DNA of 64,000 nucleotides from Rhodococcoides trifolii (GTDB lineage Bacteria; Actinomycetota; Actinomycetes; Mycobacteriales; Mycobacteriaceae), in assembly GCF_014635345.1 (NCBI RefSeq), contig NZ_BMCU01000001.1:620001-684000 (forward strand). The letters are read 5' to 3'. The position numbers and the translations under genes are program-made. Under the pieces are notes generated by a model. That model worked only from the letters and a program-made list of their open reading frames with translations, was not told the DNA's origin and did no database searches. Positions 35,471-44,731 of the stretch are shown piece after piece (position 1 is the first letter of the stretch; the number at the start of each line of letters is the position of its first letter).

Positions 35471-36589
35471 TCAGAGGAACGCGAACGGCTCCCCTTGGTG
35501 GTACTTCTGCAGGGTCTCGGAGATCGTGCGTCGTGACGGCGGGTGGAACGCGAAGGCGTGGATCGCGGACGCGAGGTACCCGATCTCCGGGTTGCGGATG
35601 AAGTTGATTCCGCCGAGAGTCTCCACCGCGGAGGCGGTTGCGCGCACCAACGCTTCACGAATCGATATGCGCGCCAACAACAGTCGCACCGAGATGTCCT
35701 CACCACGTTCGCCGTCGTCGACAGCGCGAGCGATGGCCTCGATTGCGCCCATGCCGGCCTCGACGTCGGCGGCTGCGCGAACGTATCCCTCGTAGTCGTT
35801 CTTGCCGGCCGCGAGAACCCGCTCGAGCAGGTTGCTGGCGGCGCCGAGGTAACTCGCGGCGACGAGCATGCCGAACCAGAGGTAGCCGGTCATCTCGGTC
35901 TCGCCGTCGGGATCGTCCTCGCCGTTGAGCAGAACGAGATCGGCTGGCACCTCGACGTTTTCGAGGACCACTTCTTCGCTCTCGGCCCCCGCGAGAATCG
36001 GGCTGGTCCAGAACTCGCGAACGCTGATGCCGGGGAGTGCAGCAGGGATGAGCGCGATCGCGCGCTCGCCGGTGTCGACTTCCACACTCGCAGTGAGCAA
36101 GTCCATCGATCGGGACAGGCTGCACGGCTTCTTGCTGCCGTTGATGACGTAGACGTCGCCCGTGCGGACGGCCTTCATGGTGGGGACGAAGACGCTGCCT
36201 CCGGTGACGCCCTCCGAGAAGCCGGACGCCACGATCGCGTTCTGATCGACCAAGGACTTCACGAGCGCGCGGTCGTCGTCGCTGCCGCTCTGCGAGAACT
36301 CGTGCAGTGTCGCGAGCGAAAGATGGTGCATGGTCGTGCCCGCCCCGAGGGACGGCGACCTGCTCCCGAACACACGCTGGATGCGCACCACGTCGAGGGC
36401 CGACGCACCCAGGCCGCCGGCCTCAGCGGGAATCGTCAGTTTGGTACCGCCGGCCGATCGGAACTGGTCGATGACTTTGCTGTCGGGCCCCTCCATGTCC
36501 ATGAGCGGAGTGGAATCGAGGTAGTCGAGTAGGTCCGGGAAGTGTTTTCTGACGAGATCCCGTTCTCGTGCCATAAAAGCGGTCATCAC
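35471..36589 (-). CDS. Acyl-CoA dehydrogenase-family protein
   Basis: A 372-residue acyl-CoA dehydrogenase-like flavoprotein. The N-terminal helical domain is followed by a beta domain (VTGGSVFVPTMKAVRTGDVYVINGSKKPCSLS, where KKPCSL replaces the usual K-x-W-I-T/S block) and a C-terminal helical domain with ARISIREALVRATASAVETLGG. The usual catalytic Glu region is altered, so it may act on an atypical acyl substrate, as in hydroxylating or secondary-metabolite members. It is divergent from the oxoamine-synthase gene across a 346-bp region and converges on the SDR gene. Confidence 0.8.
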   Translation of the reverse strand: MMTAFMARERDLVRKHFPDLLDYLDSTPLMDMEGPDSKVIDQFRSAGGTKLTIPAEAGGLGASALDVVRIQRVFGSRSPSLGAGTTMHHLSLATLHEFSQSGSDDDRALVKSLVDQNAIVASGFSEGVTGGSVFVPTMKAVRTGDVYVINGSKKPCSLSRSMDLLTASVEVDTGERAIALIPAALPGISVREFWTSPILAGAESEEVVLENVEVPADLVLLNGEDDPDGETEMTGYLWFGMLVAASYLGAASNLLERVLAAGKNDYEGYVRAAADVEAGMGAIEAIARAVDDGERGEDISVRLLLARISIREALVRATASAVETLGGINFIRNPEIGYLASAIHAFAFHPPSRRTISETLQKYHQGEPFAFL

Positions 36590-36935
36590 AATCCTTCGTG
36601 TTTACGATGCTTTCTCTACCGTCGACGATAGCAATTGATTCGGGGCGCTGAGAAGGTCCCGTTTCGGTAAAGAGTCGGTAAAAACAATAAACGGGTAATT
36701 GGAATGTTTCTGTCTTCGGCAACGTCTCTAGCTGGGTCGACGTCGGTCCACCCGATGCGTGCCGCGCAAAACTCCCGGCGCGACCAATCTGTCCGGACGG
36801 ACGCTACGAATAATGAATATCCAGCGAATTGCACGGCAGAAAAAGACTGCTTGCCCTCGCGTGAGATCGCATTTTGCCCGACGCCGGTTTACCGCGCGCA
36901 TGGCCGGGCGAGCCGAAACTCCAGAAAAGGTGACC
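36590..36935. promoter_or_regulatory. 346-bp intergenic region between divergent lipid-type genes
   Basis: No gene is supported here. The left half is clearly richer in A and T than its surroundings (notably 36668–36705, with the near-repeat CGGTAAAGAGTCGGTAAAAA), which suggests promoters for both divergent genes. The perfect palindrome GTCCGGAC occurs near 36790. An in-frame open extension of the downstream oxoamine synthase runs through the right half (from 36759), but it lacks homology. Confidence 0.5.
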
Positions 36936-38171
36936 ATGCCCACGAACAGATTGGTCAAGCGCCTCCAGGGCGACGACCGCGTCGAACTTTTCCGTGCCGC
37001 ACGCGCGAGCGACTTCAGCCCGTACTTCAGGGTCGCCGAGTCCGTCACCGCACCGACGGTCGTAATCGAGGGCGGCGAGAAGATCATGTTGGGCTCGAAC
37101 AACTACCTCGGTCTCGCCGACCACCCGGCGATCCGGGCGGGTGCGCAGGCCGCATTGGACAAGTTCGGTGCTGCGGTGACGGGCAGTCGACTGCTCAACG
37201 GAACGCTCGATCTCCACATCGAACTCGAGAAGGAGATCGCCGACTGGCACGGCACCGACGACGCACTCGTCTTCACCACCGGCTACCAGACGAACCTGGG
37301 TACCATCGCCGCGCTCGTCGGACCGAGTGATCGCATCGTCGTCGACAGCGCGGCCCACGCCTCCATCCGCGACGGCGCCGCACTGTCCGGGGCGCGGATC
37401 GTCAAGTTCACCCACAACGACCTCGTCGACCTCGAACGCGCGTTGTCCCGGCCGATCGAGGGTGACGGTGCGATTCTCGTCATCGTCGACGGGTTGTACT
37501 CGATGGAAGGCGATCTGGCTCCGATGGACGCCATCGCTGCGCTGTGCACCAAGTACGACGCCGCTCTCATGGTCGACGAGGCGCACAGCCTCGGCATCTA
37601 CGGACCCAACCGGACGGGCGCCGCGGAACTGTTCGGCGTCGCGAACGAGGTGGACGTGAAGATGGCCTCGCTGTCGAAAGGGCCGAGTTCGACAGGCGGC
37701 TTCATCACCGGCTCGTCCGATCTCATCGACACCCTCCGCGTGCAGGCTCGCGCCTACATCTTCACCACATCCGGTGTGCCGGCGGCTGTCGGCGCAGCTC
37801 TGGCGGCCGTCCGGTTGATCCGGAGCAGCGAAGGTGCCGATCGCGCGACGCGCGTTCTCGACAACGCGCGTGTGCTGCGTGAGGGTTTGGCCGCGCAGGG
37901 CGTCGAAGTCGGCGCGCCCTCGCCCGCCCCCGGCGGTGAGACGGCGTCGCCCATTGTGTCGGTGCATGTGGGTGACGACCTGCTTGCCGTCGGGCTGTGG
38001 CGCAGCCTGTTCGACAAGGGTGTGTTCGTCAGTACCGCAGTGCATCCGGCGGTTCCGCGCACCGGAGCCATCCTCAGGCTGTGCGTGATGGCCGACCACA
38101 CGCCGGCGCAGTTGGCCGAAGTGACGGAGAAGATCGCCGAAACCGTCGCCGAAAACAAGGCATGGGCGTGA
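36936..38171 (+). CDS. Alpha-oxoamine synthase (serine palmitoyltransferase/AONS/KBL family)
   Basis: A 411-residue PLP enzyme that condenses an amino acid with an acyl-CoA and loses CO2. The PLP Lys is K248 in ASLSKGPSSTGGF; other blocks are MLGSNNYLGLADHP, AAHASIRDGAALSGA, FTHNDLVDLE and YSMEGDLAPMDAI plus VDEAHSLGIYGPNRTGA. The blocks around HASIRDG and FTHND resemble serine palmitoyltransferases more than BioF, but the donor is not certain. ATG 36936 has AAAAGG upstream; GTG at 36930 is possible. Its stop lies inside the start of the epimerase gene, so the next protein is coupled and may reduce its keto product. Confidence 0.85.
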   Translation: MPTNRLVKRLQGDDRVELFRAARASDFSPYFRVAESVTAPTVVIEGGEKIMLGSNNYLGLADHPAIRAGAQAALDKFGAAVTGSRLLNGTLDLHIELEKEIADWHGTDDALVFTTGYQTNLGTIAALVGPSDRIVVDSAAHASIRDGAALSGARIVKFTHNDLVDLERALSRPIEGDGAILVIVDGLYSMEGDLAPMDAIAALCTKYDAALMVDEAHSLGIYGPNRTGAAELFGVANEVDVKMASLSKGPSSTGGFITGSSDLIDTLRVQARAYIFTTSGVPAAVGAALAAVRLIRSSEGADRATRVLDNARVLREGLAAQGVEVGAPSPAPGGETASPIVSVHVGDDLLAVGLWRSLFDKGVFVSTAVHPAVPRTGAILRLCVMADHTPAQLAEVTEKIAETVAENKAWA

Positions 38172-39685
38172 AAGTTGCCGTCACCGGCGCCACCAGCGAC
38201 TTCGGGGCGGCGATCCTGCCCGCACTGCTGGACGATCCGGACGTCGATTCCGTGGTGGGACTCGGTCGGAGACAGCTGACGATCACGCATCCGAAGCTCG
38301 AGTTCGTCCGTCGCGACATTCGGGCGTCCGATCTCGTGGACATCTTCAGTGGGTGCGACGCGGTCATCCACCTGGCGTTCGTCGTGGAGGAGATCCGCGA
38401 CAAGTCGATCACGCACGACATCAACATCGGTGGGTCGCGCAACGTCATCGACTCCGCATACGAAGCCGGGGTGTCGCGCGTCGTCGTCGCGTCGAGCATC
38501 AATGCCTACGGTCCGCGGTTGCGCGAGGAACCGCTCACCGAGGACGACTACCCCGAGGGCGACCCGGGCCGCTACTACTTCCACGACAAGGCCGAAGTGG
38601 AGCACTACGCCGAGTGGTGGCTGCGTCGGCATCCCGGCGAGATGACGATCTCGCTGCTGCGGCCGACCTACATCATCGGCCCGGCGTTCGACAACGACGG
38701 CATCGATCAGTTGACCGGACCGGTCGGCGTGTTCCCGCAGGCAGACCTGGCGAAATACCAGTTCCTGCACCAGAACGACATGGTCGACGCGTTCGTTCGC
38801 GCAGCCAAGACCGACCTCGTCGGCCCGTTCAACCTGGGTCCCGACGGCAGCCTCGGCGTCCGCGAACTCGCGGCGATGCAGGGTCAGCTGATGTTCGACG
38901 TGCCGGAGCGCCCGGCCGTCGTGGTGGCGAACGTCGCCTTCCGACTCGGTCTGACACCGTTCTCCGGGCAGTGGGTGACGGCCGGAGAAACCGAGGTCGA
39001 CTCGACGAAGCTGAAGAAGACACTGGGGTGGGAACCGACGCTGACGTGCAAGGAAGCGGCGGCAGTCATGATCCTGCTGCAGGGAAAATCGTTGCTCCGG
39101 TCCGAGGACGCGTTGCGAACCCACGCGTCGTGCGAGGCCGCCCTCGAACCTGCGAGTCGGGTGTGCGGGGCGCCGTCTGCCGGTATCGAGCACTTGCAGA
39201 TCGACTGGGGCCGGGCTCGGTCGAACATCGAGGGCACCGCCCACGTCGAACTGCACGACGGAGGCGACGGACCGGTAGTGGTGATCGTCGTTCCGGTCGG
39301 CTCCCACGCGCGCTACCACTCGGCCTTCGCCGACGAGATTGCCGCGGCCGGCATTCGGGTGGCGCTGGTGGACCTCCCGGGCCACGGGCTCAGCACCGGT
39401 CGACGTGGCCGTGTCGACACCGCGCAGGTGCGGCGGGTCGTCGACGCCGTGACCGCGGAGATGACCGCACGCTTCGGGTCGGTACCCACGGTCGCTGCGA
39501 TCCGGCGCGACGTGCCTCGCCAGGGTGTGGTCGACGCCGCTCGCTCACGTATCACCGGACTGCGAACGTCCGCTCCGAGCAACCCGTCCGATCGGCTGCT
39601 GCCGCGTGCGGTCAACACGCCGGATGTCGTCGCCGCGCATCTGGTCGAGCGCGCGGAGGAGTTGATCGAGCTCGTTCGACGCTGA
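38162..39685 (+). CDS. NAD-dependent epimerase/dehydratase-type reductase fused to partial hydrolase domain
   Basis: A 507-residue fusion. Residues 1–~310 form an extended SDR (epimerase family): VAVTGATSDFGAAILPALLDD (an altered GxxGxxG), VIHLAFVVEE, SSINAYGPRL and a Y-x-x-x-K-like GRYYFHDKAEVEHYA. Residues ~365–507 resemble the first half of an alpha/beta hydrolase (VVVIVVPVGSHARYHSAF, VALVDLPGHGLSTGRRG) but no nucleophile elbow or catalytic His is visible, so this part is probably inactive. It overlaps the oxoamine-synthase gene by 10 bp. A ketone-reducing partner for that enzyme is a reasonable guess; bacterial ceramide synthesis uses a similar pairing. Confidence 0.75.
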   Translation: MGVKVAVTGATSDFGAAILPALLDDPDVDSVVGLGRRQLTITHPKLEFVRRDIRASDLVDIFSGCDAVIHLAFVVEEIRDKSITHDINIGGSRNVIDSAYEAGVSRVVVASSINAYGPRLREEPLTEDDYPEGDPGRYYFHDKAEVEHYAEWWLRRHPGEMTISLLRPTYIIGPAFDNDGIDQLTGPVGVFPQADLAKYQFLHQNDMVDAFVRAAKTDLVGPFNLGPDGSLGVRELAAMQGQLMFDVPERPAVVVANVAFRLGLTPFSGQWVTAGETEVDSTKLKKTLGWEPTLTCKEAAAVMILLQGKSLLRSEDALRTHASCEAALEPASRVCGAPSAGIEHLQIDWGRARSNIEGTAHVELHDGGDGPVVVIVVPVGSHARYHSAFADEIAAAGIRVALVDLPGHGLSTGRRGRVDTAQVRRVVDAVTAEMTARFGSVPTVAAIRRDVPRQGVVDAARSRITGLRTSAPSNPSDRLLPRAVNTPDVVAAHLVERAEELIELVRR

Positions 39686-39754
39686 GCCGTCCGTGGTTCG
39701 TTGTTCACCGAGTGGTCACCGAATCGTTGCCGACTCGGTTTAGCGTCTGCGCTC

Positions 39755-40663
39755 GTGACCGATATCGACGATCGTTTCGACGCCTTCTCCGCCGTCGACC
39801 TCTCCGACACCTCCCGCTTCACGGTGCGCGACGACGACGACGACGATCCCGTGCTGCTGACCGTTCCCGACGGCACCATCGTCGACACCTGGCGCGAGGA
39901 CTACCCGTACCCCGAGCGCATGACGCGCGACGAATACGAGATGCAGAAGCGGCTGTTGCAGATCGAGCTGCTCAAGCTGCAGATGTGGACGAAGGACACC
40001 GGCAAACGTCACGTCATCGTGTTCGAAGGGCGCGACGCGGCCGGCAAGGGCGGCACCATCAAGCGGTTCATGGAGCACCTGAACCCGCGCGGCGCTTCCG
40101 TTGTGGCGCTGGAGAAGCCGTCGCCCCGCGAGTCGACCCAGTGGTACTTCCAGCGGTATGTCGACCACCTGCCGGCGGCCGGCGAGATCGTCATGTTCGA
40201 CCGGTCCTGGTACAACCGCGCCGGTGTCGAGCGCGTGATGGGTTTCTGCTCCGACGAGCAGCACGCCCTGTTCCTGAAGCAGACCCCGCTCTTCGAGCGC
40301 ATGCTGATCGACGACGGAATCAGCCTCACGAAGTTCTGGTTCTCCGTCTCGCAGCTCGAGCAGCGCACCCGCTTCGCCATCCGCCAGGTCGATCCGGTGC
40401 GCCAATGGAAGCTGTCGCCGATGGACCTCGCCTCCCTCGACAAGTGGGACGCCTACACCCGTGCGAAAGAAGAGATGATCGGCGCGACCGACACCGATCT
40501 CGCCCCCTGGACGACGGTGAAGAGCAACGACAAGAAACGGGCCCGCATCAACGCAATGCGCTTCGTGCTCAACAAGTTCGACTACGCCAACAAGGACGTC
40601 GAGGTCGTCGGTCCGACGGATCCGCTCCTCGTCGGCCGGTCGCGGGACGTGATCGGGGAGTAG
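39755..40663 (+). CDS. ppk2: Polyphosphate kinase 2
   Basis: A 302-residue PPK2-family kinase that moves phosphate between polyphosphate and nucleotides. Walker A is EGRDAAGKGGTIKRF (about residues 91–105), Walker B is VMFDRSWYNRAGVERVMGF, and the lid region has RQVDPVRQWKLSPMDLASL. The single-domain form usually makes GTP or ATP from polyphosphate. The GTG at 39755 is the likely start. The TAG stop is the first part of a palindromic repeat shared with the region after lpd. Confidence 0.93.
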   Translation: MTDIDDRFDAFSAVDLSDTSRFTVRDDDDDDPVLLTVPDGTIVDTWREDYPYPERMTRDEYEMQKRLLQIELLKLQMWTKDTGKRHVIVFEGRDAAGKGGTIKRFMEHLNPRGASVVALEKPSPRESTQWYFQRYVDHLPAAGEIVMFDRSWYNRAGVERVMGFCSDEQHALFLKQTPLFERMLIDDGISLTKFWFSVSQLEQRTRFAIRQVDPVRQWKLSPMDLASLDKWDAYTRAKEEMIGATDTDLAPWTTVKSNDKKRARINAMRFVLNKFDYANKDVEVVGPTDPLLVGRSRDVIGE

Positions 40664-40719
40664 GCGCCTTCGGCACACGGGTGCGAAAAGGCGTGTCGGT
40701 GGACTCTTTTCCACACCCG
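40661..40719. repeat. Palindromic intergenic repeat, copy A
   Basis: Starts with the ppk2 TAG: the first 23 bases are the same as after lpd except one (TAGGCGCCTTCGGCACACGG followed by GTG). An imperfect hairpin covers 40678–40719 (CGGGTGCGAAAAGG… TCTTTTCCACACCCG). It is the most diverged of three copies and probably acts as a transcription terminator of ppk2. Confidence 0.8.
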
Positions 40720-40739
40720 AGCAGGCGTAGCCTGCCTCC

Positions 40740-41525
40740 ATGGAAACGGTAGCGGTACAGGTCGGTCACGGCACCGTTCTGACCGTTCGGTTGCACCCGG
40801 GTCCGGAAGGCGCCCCGGTGGTGGTGATCGCGCCGGGTCTGGGGGTGCCGCCCAGTTACTACGATTTCGTGGCGTCCGGCTCGGTGAAGCGAGGGTTCAA
40901 TTCTGCGACACTGGAATTGGGTTCCGGCGGCTACCAAGAGCTGGTCGGCGTCGACTTTCCGGCCATGTTCGAGGTGGTCCGAGAGCGATTCGACCGCAGC
41001 ACTCCTTACCTCCTCGGCCACTCACTCGGTGGCCACCTGTCCATGATGTACGCGGCGCGTATTCGCGGGCGGCTCGGCGGACTGGCCCTGGTGGCATCGG
41101 GATCACCCTTTCATCGTGGGTACGGAGTGCGTTCGGCAGGAATGTATCTCGGCGCGACGGCGGTGTCGTTGACCGCTGCTGTCGCCGGGCACTGGCCCGG
41201 AGATCGGCTGGGAGCGCAGGGTTTCGGACGTCAGTCGAAGGAGCTGGTGTCCGACTGGTCCCGCTTCGCCCGTTCGGGAAAGATCGACCCGGTCGGAGCC
41301 GACATCGACTACGAGGAGCGCATCGCGCGGCTCACACTGCCAGTGCTGTCCATCTCGATCGAGGGCGACGACCAAACTCCTCCGCGGACGACGAAGAATC
41401 TCGTCGAGAAGATGCCGAAGGCGGACGTGACCTCGTGGCACGAGCCGAAAGACTTGGGGCACAACGGCTGGATCGCCGATTCGTACGGGGTGGTCGAGCG
41501 GGTGGCGCAGTGGATCAAGCAGTGA
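40740..41525 (+). CDS. Alpha/beta hydrolase
   Basis: A 261-residue serine hydrolase. The oxyanion region reads VVVIAPGLGVPPSYYDFVA, the nucleophile elbow is LLGHSLGGHLSMM (Ser near residue 97), the acid is likely in ISIEGDDQTPP, and the His is in DLGHNGWI. Similar proteins are annotated as esterases or lysophospholipases, but the substrate is not determinable. It has no signal peptide. It is convergent with the prolyl-oligopeptidase gene, overlapping its 3' end by 11 bp, and follows repeat copy A by 20 bp. Confidence 0.83.
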   Translation: METVAVQVGHGTVLTVRLHPGPEGAPVVVIAPGLGVPPSYYDFVASGSVKRGFNSATLELGSGGYQELVGVDFPAMFEVVRERFDRSTPYLLGHSLGGHLSMMYAARIRGRLGGLALVASGSPFHRGYGVRSAGMYLGATAVSLTAAVAGHWPGDRLGAQGFGRQSKELVSDWSRFARSGKIDPVGADIDYEERIARLTLPVLSISIEGDDQTPPRTTKNLVEKMPKADVTSWHEPKDLGHNGWIADSYGVVERVAQWIKQ

Positions 41526-43554
41526 GCGTGTTCCACAACCAGTCGTAGGCGAGCGCCGTCTTGAACGCCAACTGCTTGTTGTCCGCCGCCCCGCCGTGCC
41601 CGCCCTCGATGTTCTCGTAGTAACGCACGCTGTGGCCCTGCTCTTCGAGGACCGCGGCCATCTTGCGTGCGTGCCCGGGGTGGACGCGATCGTCGCGGGT
41701 CGAGGTCATGATCAGGATCGGCGGGTATGCCGCGTCGGCGTCCACGCGCTGATAGGGCGAGTACTCGGAGATGAACGCCCATTCGTCGGGATCGTCGGGA
41801 TCTCCGTACTCCGCAACCCACGACGCGCCGGCGAGGAGCAGGTGGTAACGCTTCATGTCCAACAGCGGAACCTGACACACCAACGCGCCGAACAACTCCG
41901 GATACGACGTGAGCATGATGCCCATCAGCAGCCCGCCGTTGCTGCCGCCCTGCGCACCGAGCTGCGACGGTGTGGTGATGCCGCGTTCGACGAGGTCCCG
42001 CGCCACCGACGCGAAATCCTCACCGACCTTGTGACGACCGGCCCGTAGTACCTGTGTGTGCCAACTCGGCCCGTACTCACCGCCGCCGCGGATGTTGGCC
42101 ACGACGTAGGTTCCGCCGCGTTCGAGCCATGCCGAACCCATTGCGCCGCTGTAGGCCGGGGTCATGGAGATCTCGAAACCGCCGTAGCCGTACATCAACG
42201 TGGGCCCGGGGCCGCCTTCGCGCTGTCGCACGACGAAATACGGAATCGACGTTCCGTCGTCGGACGTCGTGAAGAACTGTTCGACGTGCAGACCGGTCGC
42301 GTCGAAGAACGACGGTGCCTGCTTCAGCGATTCCGGTTCCGTACCGAGCGGACCGACCGAACCGAAGAGAAGCGTTGCGGGCGTGAGGTATCCGCTCGAG
42401 TTGAGGAAGTACTCGTCGCCGCCCTCGTCGCTGTCGGTGCCGATGATCTCGATGTCGGTGAGTTCGGGCAGGCCGGTCATCGGCAGCGCGCTGAACCCGT
42501 CGTCGGTCAGGGTGCCGACCAGAACCGTCGATTTCACATCCCGTAGAACCACCATGAGGAGGTGGTTCTCGGTCCACGCGTACTGGTGTAACGAGGTGTG
42601 CTCGTCGGGCGCGAACAGCACCCGCAACTCACGCGAGCCGGCCAGGTACTCGTCGAACTTCGCGGCGAGCAGTGTGCCGGCGGCATGCTCGGTCCCGTCG
42701 ACCGACCACGGCGTCATCGTGCGAATCAGGAGCCAGTCGCGGTGAACGGATGCGGACGCGTCGGTCGGGACGTCGACGAGCACCCGAGTCCCGTCGTCCC
42801 GCAGGAGGTACAGCTCCGAGTTGAAGAAGTCGGTGGCGCGCTGAGCGAAGCTGCGTTCGTAGCCGACGGTGTTGTCGTACCAGGCAGAGACGGCCACGTC
42901 GGAGGTCTCGCCCTCGAAGACCACGTCGGCGGAATCGATCGGTGTCCCTCGACGCCAGCGGACGGCGAGCCTCGGGTATCCGGAGTCCGTCAGGGTTCCT
43001 TCTCCGAGGTCGGTCCCGAGGAAGACCGTGTTCTCGTCGATCCAACCGATGTCCGTCTTCGCCTCGGGGACGACGAAACCGCCGTCGCCGGCGTCGCGGA
43101 ACGTCCTTGTGGTGAGCGAGAATTCACGCACGACGGACGCGTCGGCACCTCCGCGGGAAAGGGTGACCAGGGCGAATTCCTGCGCGGGCCGCAAGATGGC
43201 CGCGCCCTTCCACACCCAGTTCTCTCCCTCGCTTTCGGCAAGTGCGTCGAGGTCGACGAGGGTCTCCCACTCGGGGGAGTCGGATCGGTACTGCGCCATG
43301 CTCGTGCGACGCCATACGCCTCGTGGGTGGTCGGCGTCCTTCCAGAAGTTGTAGAGGTGACGGCCGCGTGCTCGGACGTACGGGATTCGTGCGTCGGTGT
43401 CGAGGATGCTGCGAATGCGATTCTCGAGATCGGTGAACGTGGACCCCGACGCGAGGTCGGACACCGTCGCATCGCTGTGGGTGCGCACCCAGTCGAGCGC
43501 GTCGTCGCCGGTCACGTCTTCGAGCCAGAGGTAGGGATCAGTCACATCGACCAC
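41515..43554 (-). CDS. Prolyl oligopeptidase family serine peptidase (S9A)
   Basis: A 679-residue cytoplasmic peptidase with a beta-propeller (about 60–420) and an alpha/beta-hydrolase domain. Catalytic Ser is in AQGGSNGGLLMG (near residue 538), Asp in TSTRDDRVHPGHA and His in IEGGHGGAA. The start DVTDPYLWLEDVTGDDALDWV is a hallmark of the family. It cleaves short peptides after proline; the oligopeptidase size filter is the propeller. The start is GTG at 43554, with a second GTG 9 bp downstream at VTDPYLW. It precedes nothing on its strand except the GH26 gene 15 bp upstream of its start. Confidence 0.93.
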   Translation of the reverse strand: MVDVTDPYLWLEDVTGDDALDWVRTHSDATVSDLASGSTFTDLENRIRSILDTDARIPYVRARGRHLYNFWKDADHPRGVWRRTSMAQYRSDSPEWETLVDLDALAESEGENWVWKGAAILRPAQEFALVTLSRGGADASVVREFSLTTRTFRDAGDGGFVVPEAKTDIGWIDENTVFLGTDLGEGTLTDSGYPRLAVRWRRGTPIDSADVVFEGETSDVAVSAWYDNTVGYERSFAQRATDFFNSELYLLRDDGTRVLVDVPTDASASVHRDWLLIRTMTPWSVDGTEHAAGTLLAAKFDEYLAGSRELRVLFAPDEHTSLHQYAWTENHLLMVVLRDVKSTVLVGTLTDDGFSALPMTGLPELTDIEIIGTDSDEGGDEYFLNSSGYLTPATLLFGSVGPLGTEPESLKQAPSFFDATGLHVEQFFTTSDDGTSIPYFVVRQREGGPGPTLMYGYGGFEISMTPAYSGAMGSAWLERGGTYVVANIRGGGEYGPSWHTQVLRAGRHKVGEDFASVARDLVERGITTPSQLGAQGGSNGGLLMGIMLTSYPELFGALVCQVPLLDMKRYHLLLAGASWVAEYGDPDDPDEWAFISEYSPYQRVDADAAYPPILIMTSTRDDRVHPGHARKMAAVLEEQGHSVRYYENIEGGHGGAADNKQLAFKTALAYDWLWNTLTA

Positions 43555-43569
43555 TCTGCCCCATGCGAG

Positions 43570-44541
43570 TCACCAGGAGGTGAGGGCGTCTTTCGCAGCC
43601 TGCAACGTGTCGTCACTGCTGTCGAGCAACCAGTTCGCCTCGCCGGCCTTGGAGAAGTCGAACCACAGAACGCCGCGAACAGAGGTGGACGAGAGATAGG
43701 AGAAGAGGTCGCGAATCCACTGAGCCTTGTCACCCAACGTGTCCCCGGATCCAGTCTCGTAGATCCAGACGGGCTTGCCGTTCCCGACTCGGTCGGCCAT
43801 GTCGATCGCGCGGCCGAACAGGTCCTGCGGGCTCTGCCAGAACTCGCCGGCCGCGCCGCCGTTGTATCCGTCGATGCCGATCACGTCGACGTAGGTGTCA
43901 CCGGGATACGTCGATGCGGCGGTGTCGAGGGCCCCGTCTCGTCGGCTCGACGAATCGAACGACCAGACCCATTGGACCTTGGTGGCGCCGGAGCTCATGA
44001 AGATGTCGTGCACGTGCCGGTAGGCCGATACGAAATCCGCGGCTGTGTTCCCACCCACACCGACCGCCCACGGATACCATGTGCCGTTCATCTCGTGGCC
44101 GAACCGAATTTGCATGGGCTTTCCGAACTGCGCTGCAGCGGTTGCCCAGCTTCGGATGTAGTCGTCGAATTCTCCTGCCGCGATACGAGACGGCCGGAAT
44201 TCCGTTGCGGTGGGATCGTTCTGCGGATTCCACGGCTCCCACGTGACGGCGGGCATGACACCCGCATCGTCGATCTTGTGCAGAACATCGACGTCGAGCG
44301 GCTGTTCCCACGCCCACGCCTCGAAGAAGTTGATGACGTCGAGCGGCCGGTCCAGGGTCTGCGCCGTCGCGAGCGCGGTGTCGACGCCCGACTCGGGTCC
44401 CTCGGAGGACAGCCCGAAAACGCGTGGAACGTCCGGTCCGGACCCTCCGCATGCAGCAGCGGTGACCGCGAGCACTGTGGTGAAGATAACAGCCGCAACG
44501 GTTTTGGCAGTTCTGCCCGAGCCCGTTCGCATGTGTGTCAT
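43570..44541 (-). CDS. GH26-type beta-mannanase-like lipoprotein
   Basis: A lipoprotein of about 323 residues. The ATG at 44541 (MTHMRTGSG; alternative ATG at 44532) leads to a signal and lipobox (VIFTTVLAVTAAAC). The catalytic domain is GH26-like: acid/base Glu in MQIRFGHEMNGTWYPW and nucleophile Glu in WIYETGSGD, with WFDFSKAGEANW near the end. GH26 enzymes cut beta-1,4-mannans or related beta-glucans outside the cell. It is divergent from a GT2 synthase across 190 bp, a layout seen in polysaccharide synthesis loci, where a hydrolase trims the chain. Confidence 0.85.
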   Translation of the reverse strand: MTHMRTGSGRTAKTVAAVIFTTVLAVTAAACGGSGPDVPRVFGLSSEGPESGVDTALATAQTLDRPLDVINFFEAWAWEQPLDVDVLHKIDDAGVMPAVTWEPWNPQNDPTATEFRPSRIAAGEFDDYIRSWATAAAQFGKPMQIRFGHEMNGTWYPWAVGVGGNTAADFVSAYRHVHDIFMSSGATKVQWVWSFDSSSRRDGALDTAASTYPGDTYVDVIGIDGYNGGAAGEFWQSPQDLFGRAIDMADRVGNGKPVWIYETGSGDTLGDKAQWIRDLFSYLSSTSVRGVLWFDFSKAGEANWLLDSSDDTLQAAKDALTSW

Positions 44542-44731
44542 CCACTCGAACAGTACGCGGAAAAATGCGGACGAAACAAACCATGCGTAGGGTAAGCGGT
44601 GCAATTACGGTTCATCGGTCATCGTCGCCCGTGCCGCCGCCACTCTCGCCCACTCACTGTCGATGGGCGACGAGTCTCCTACCTCGGCACTTACTCTCTA
44701 CAACGCTGATCGTGTCCAGGGGGGCACCGAC

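Noticed and set aside
38353..40752. A 799-codon plus-strand frame across the epimerase and ppk2
   Set aside because: The translation is Arg-rich without any domain and overlaps two well-supported genes in another frame.
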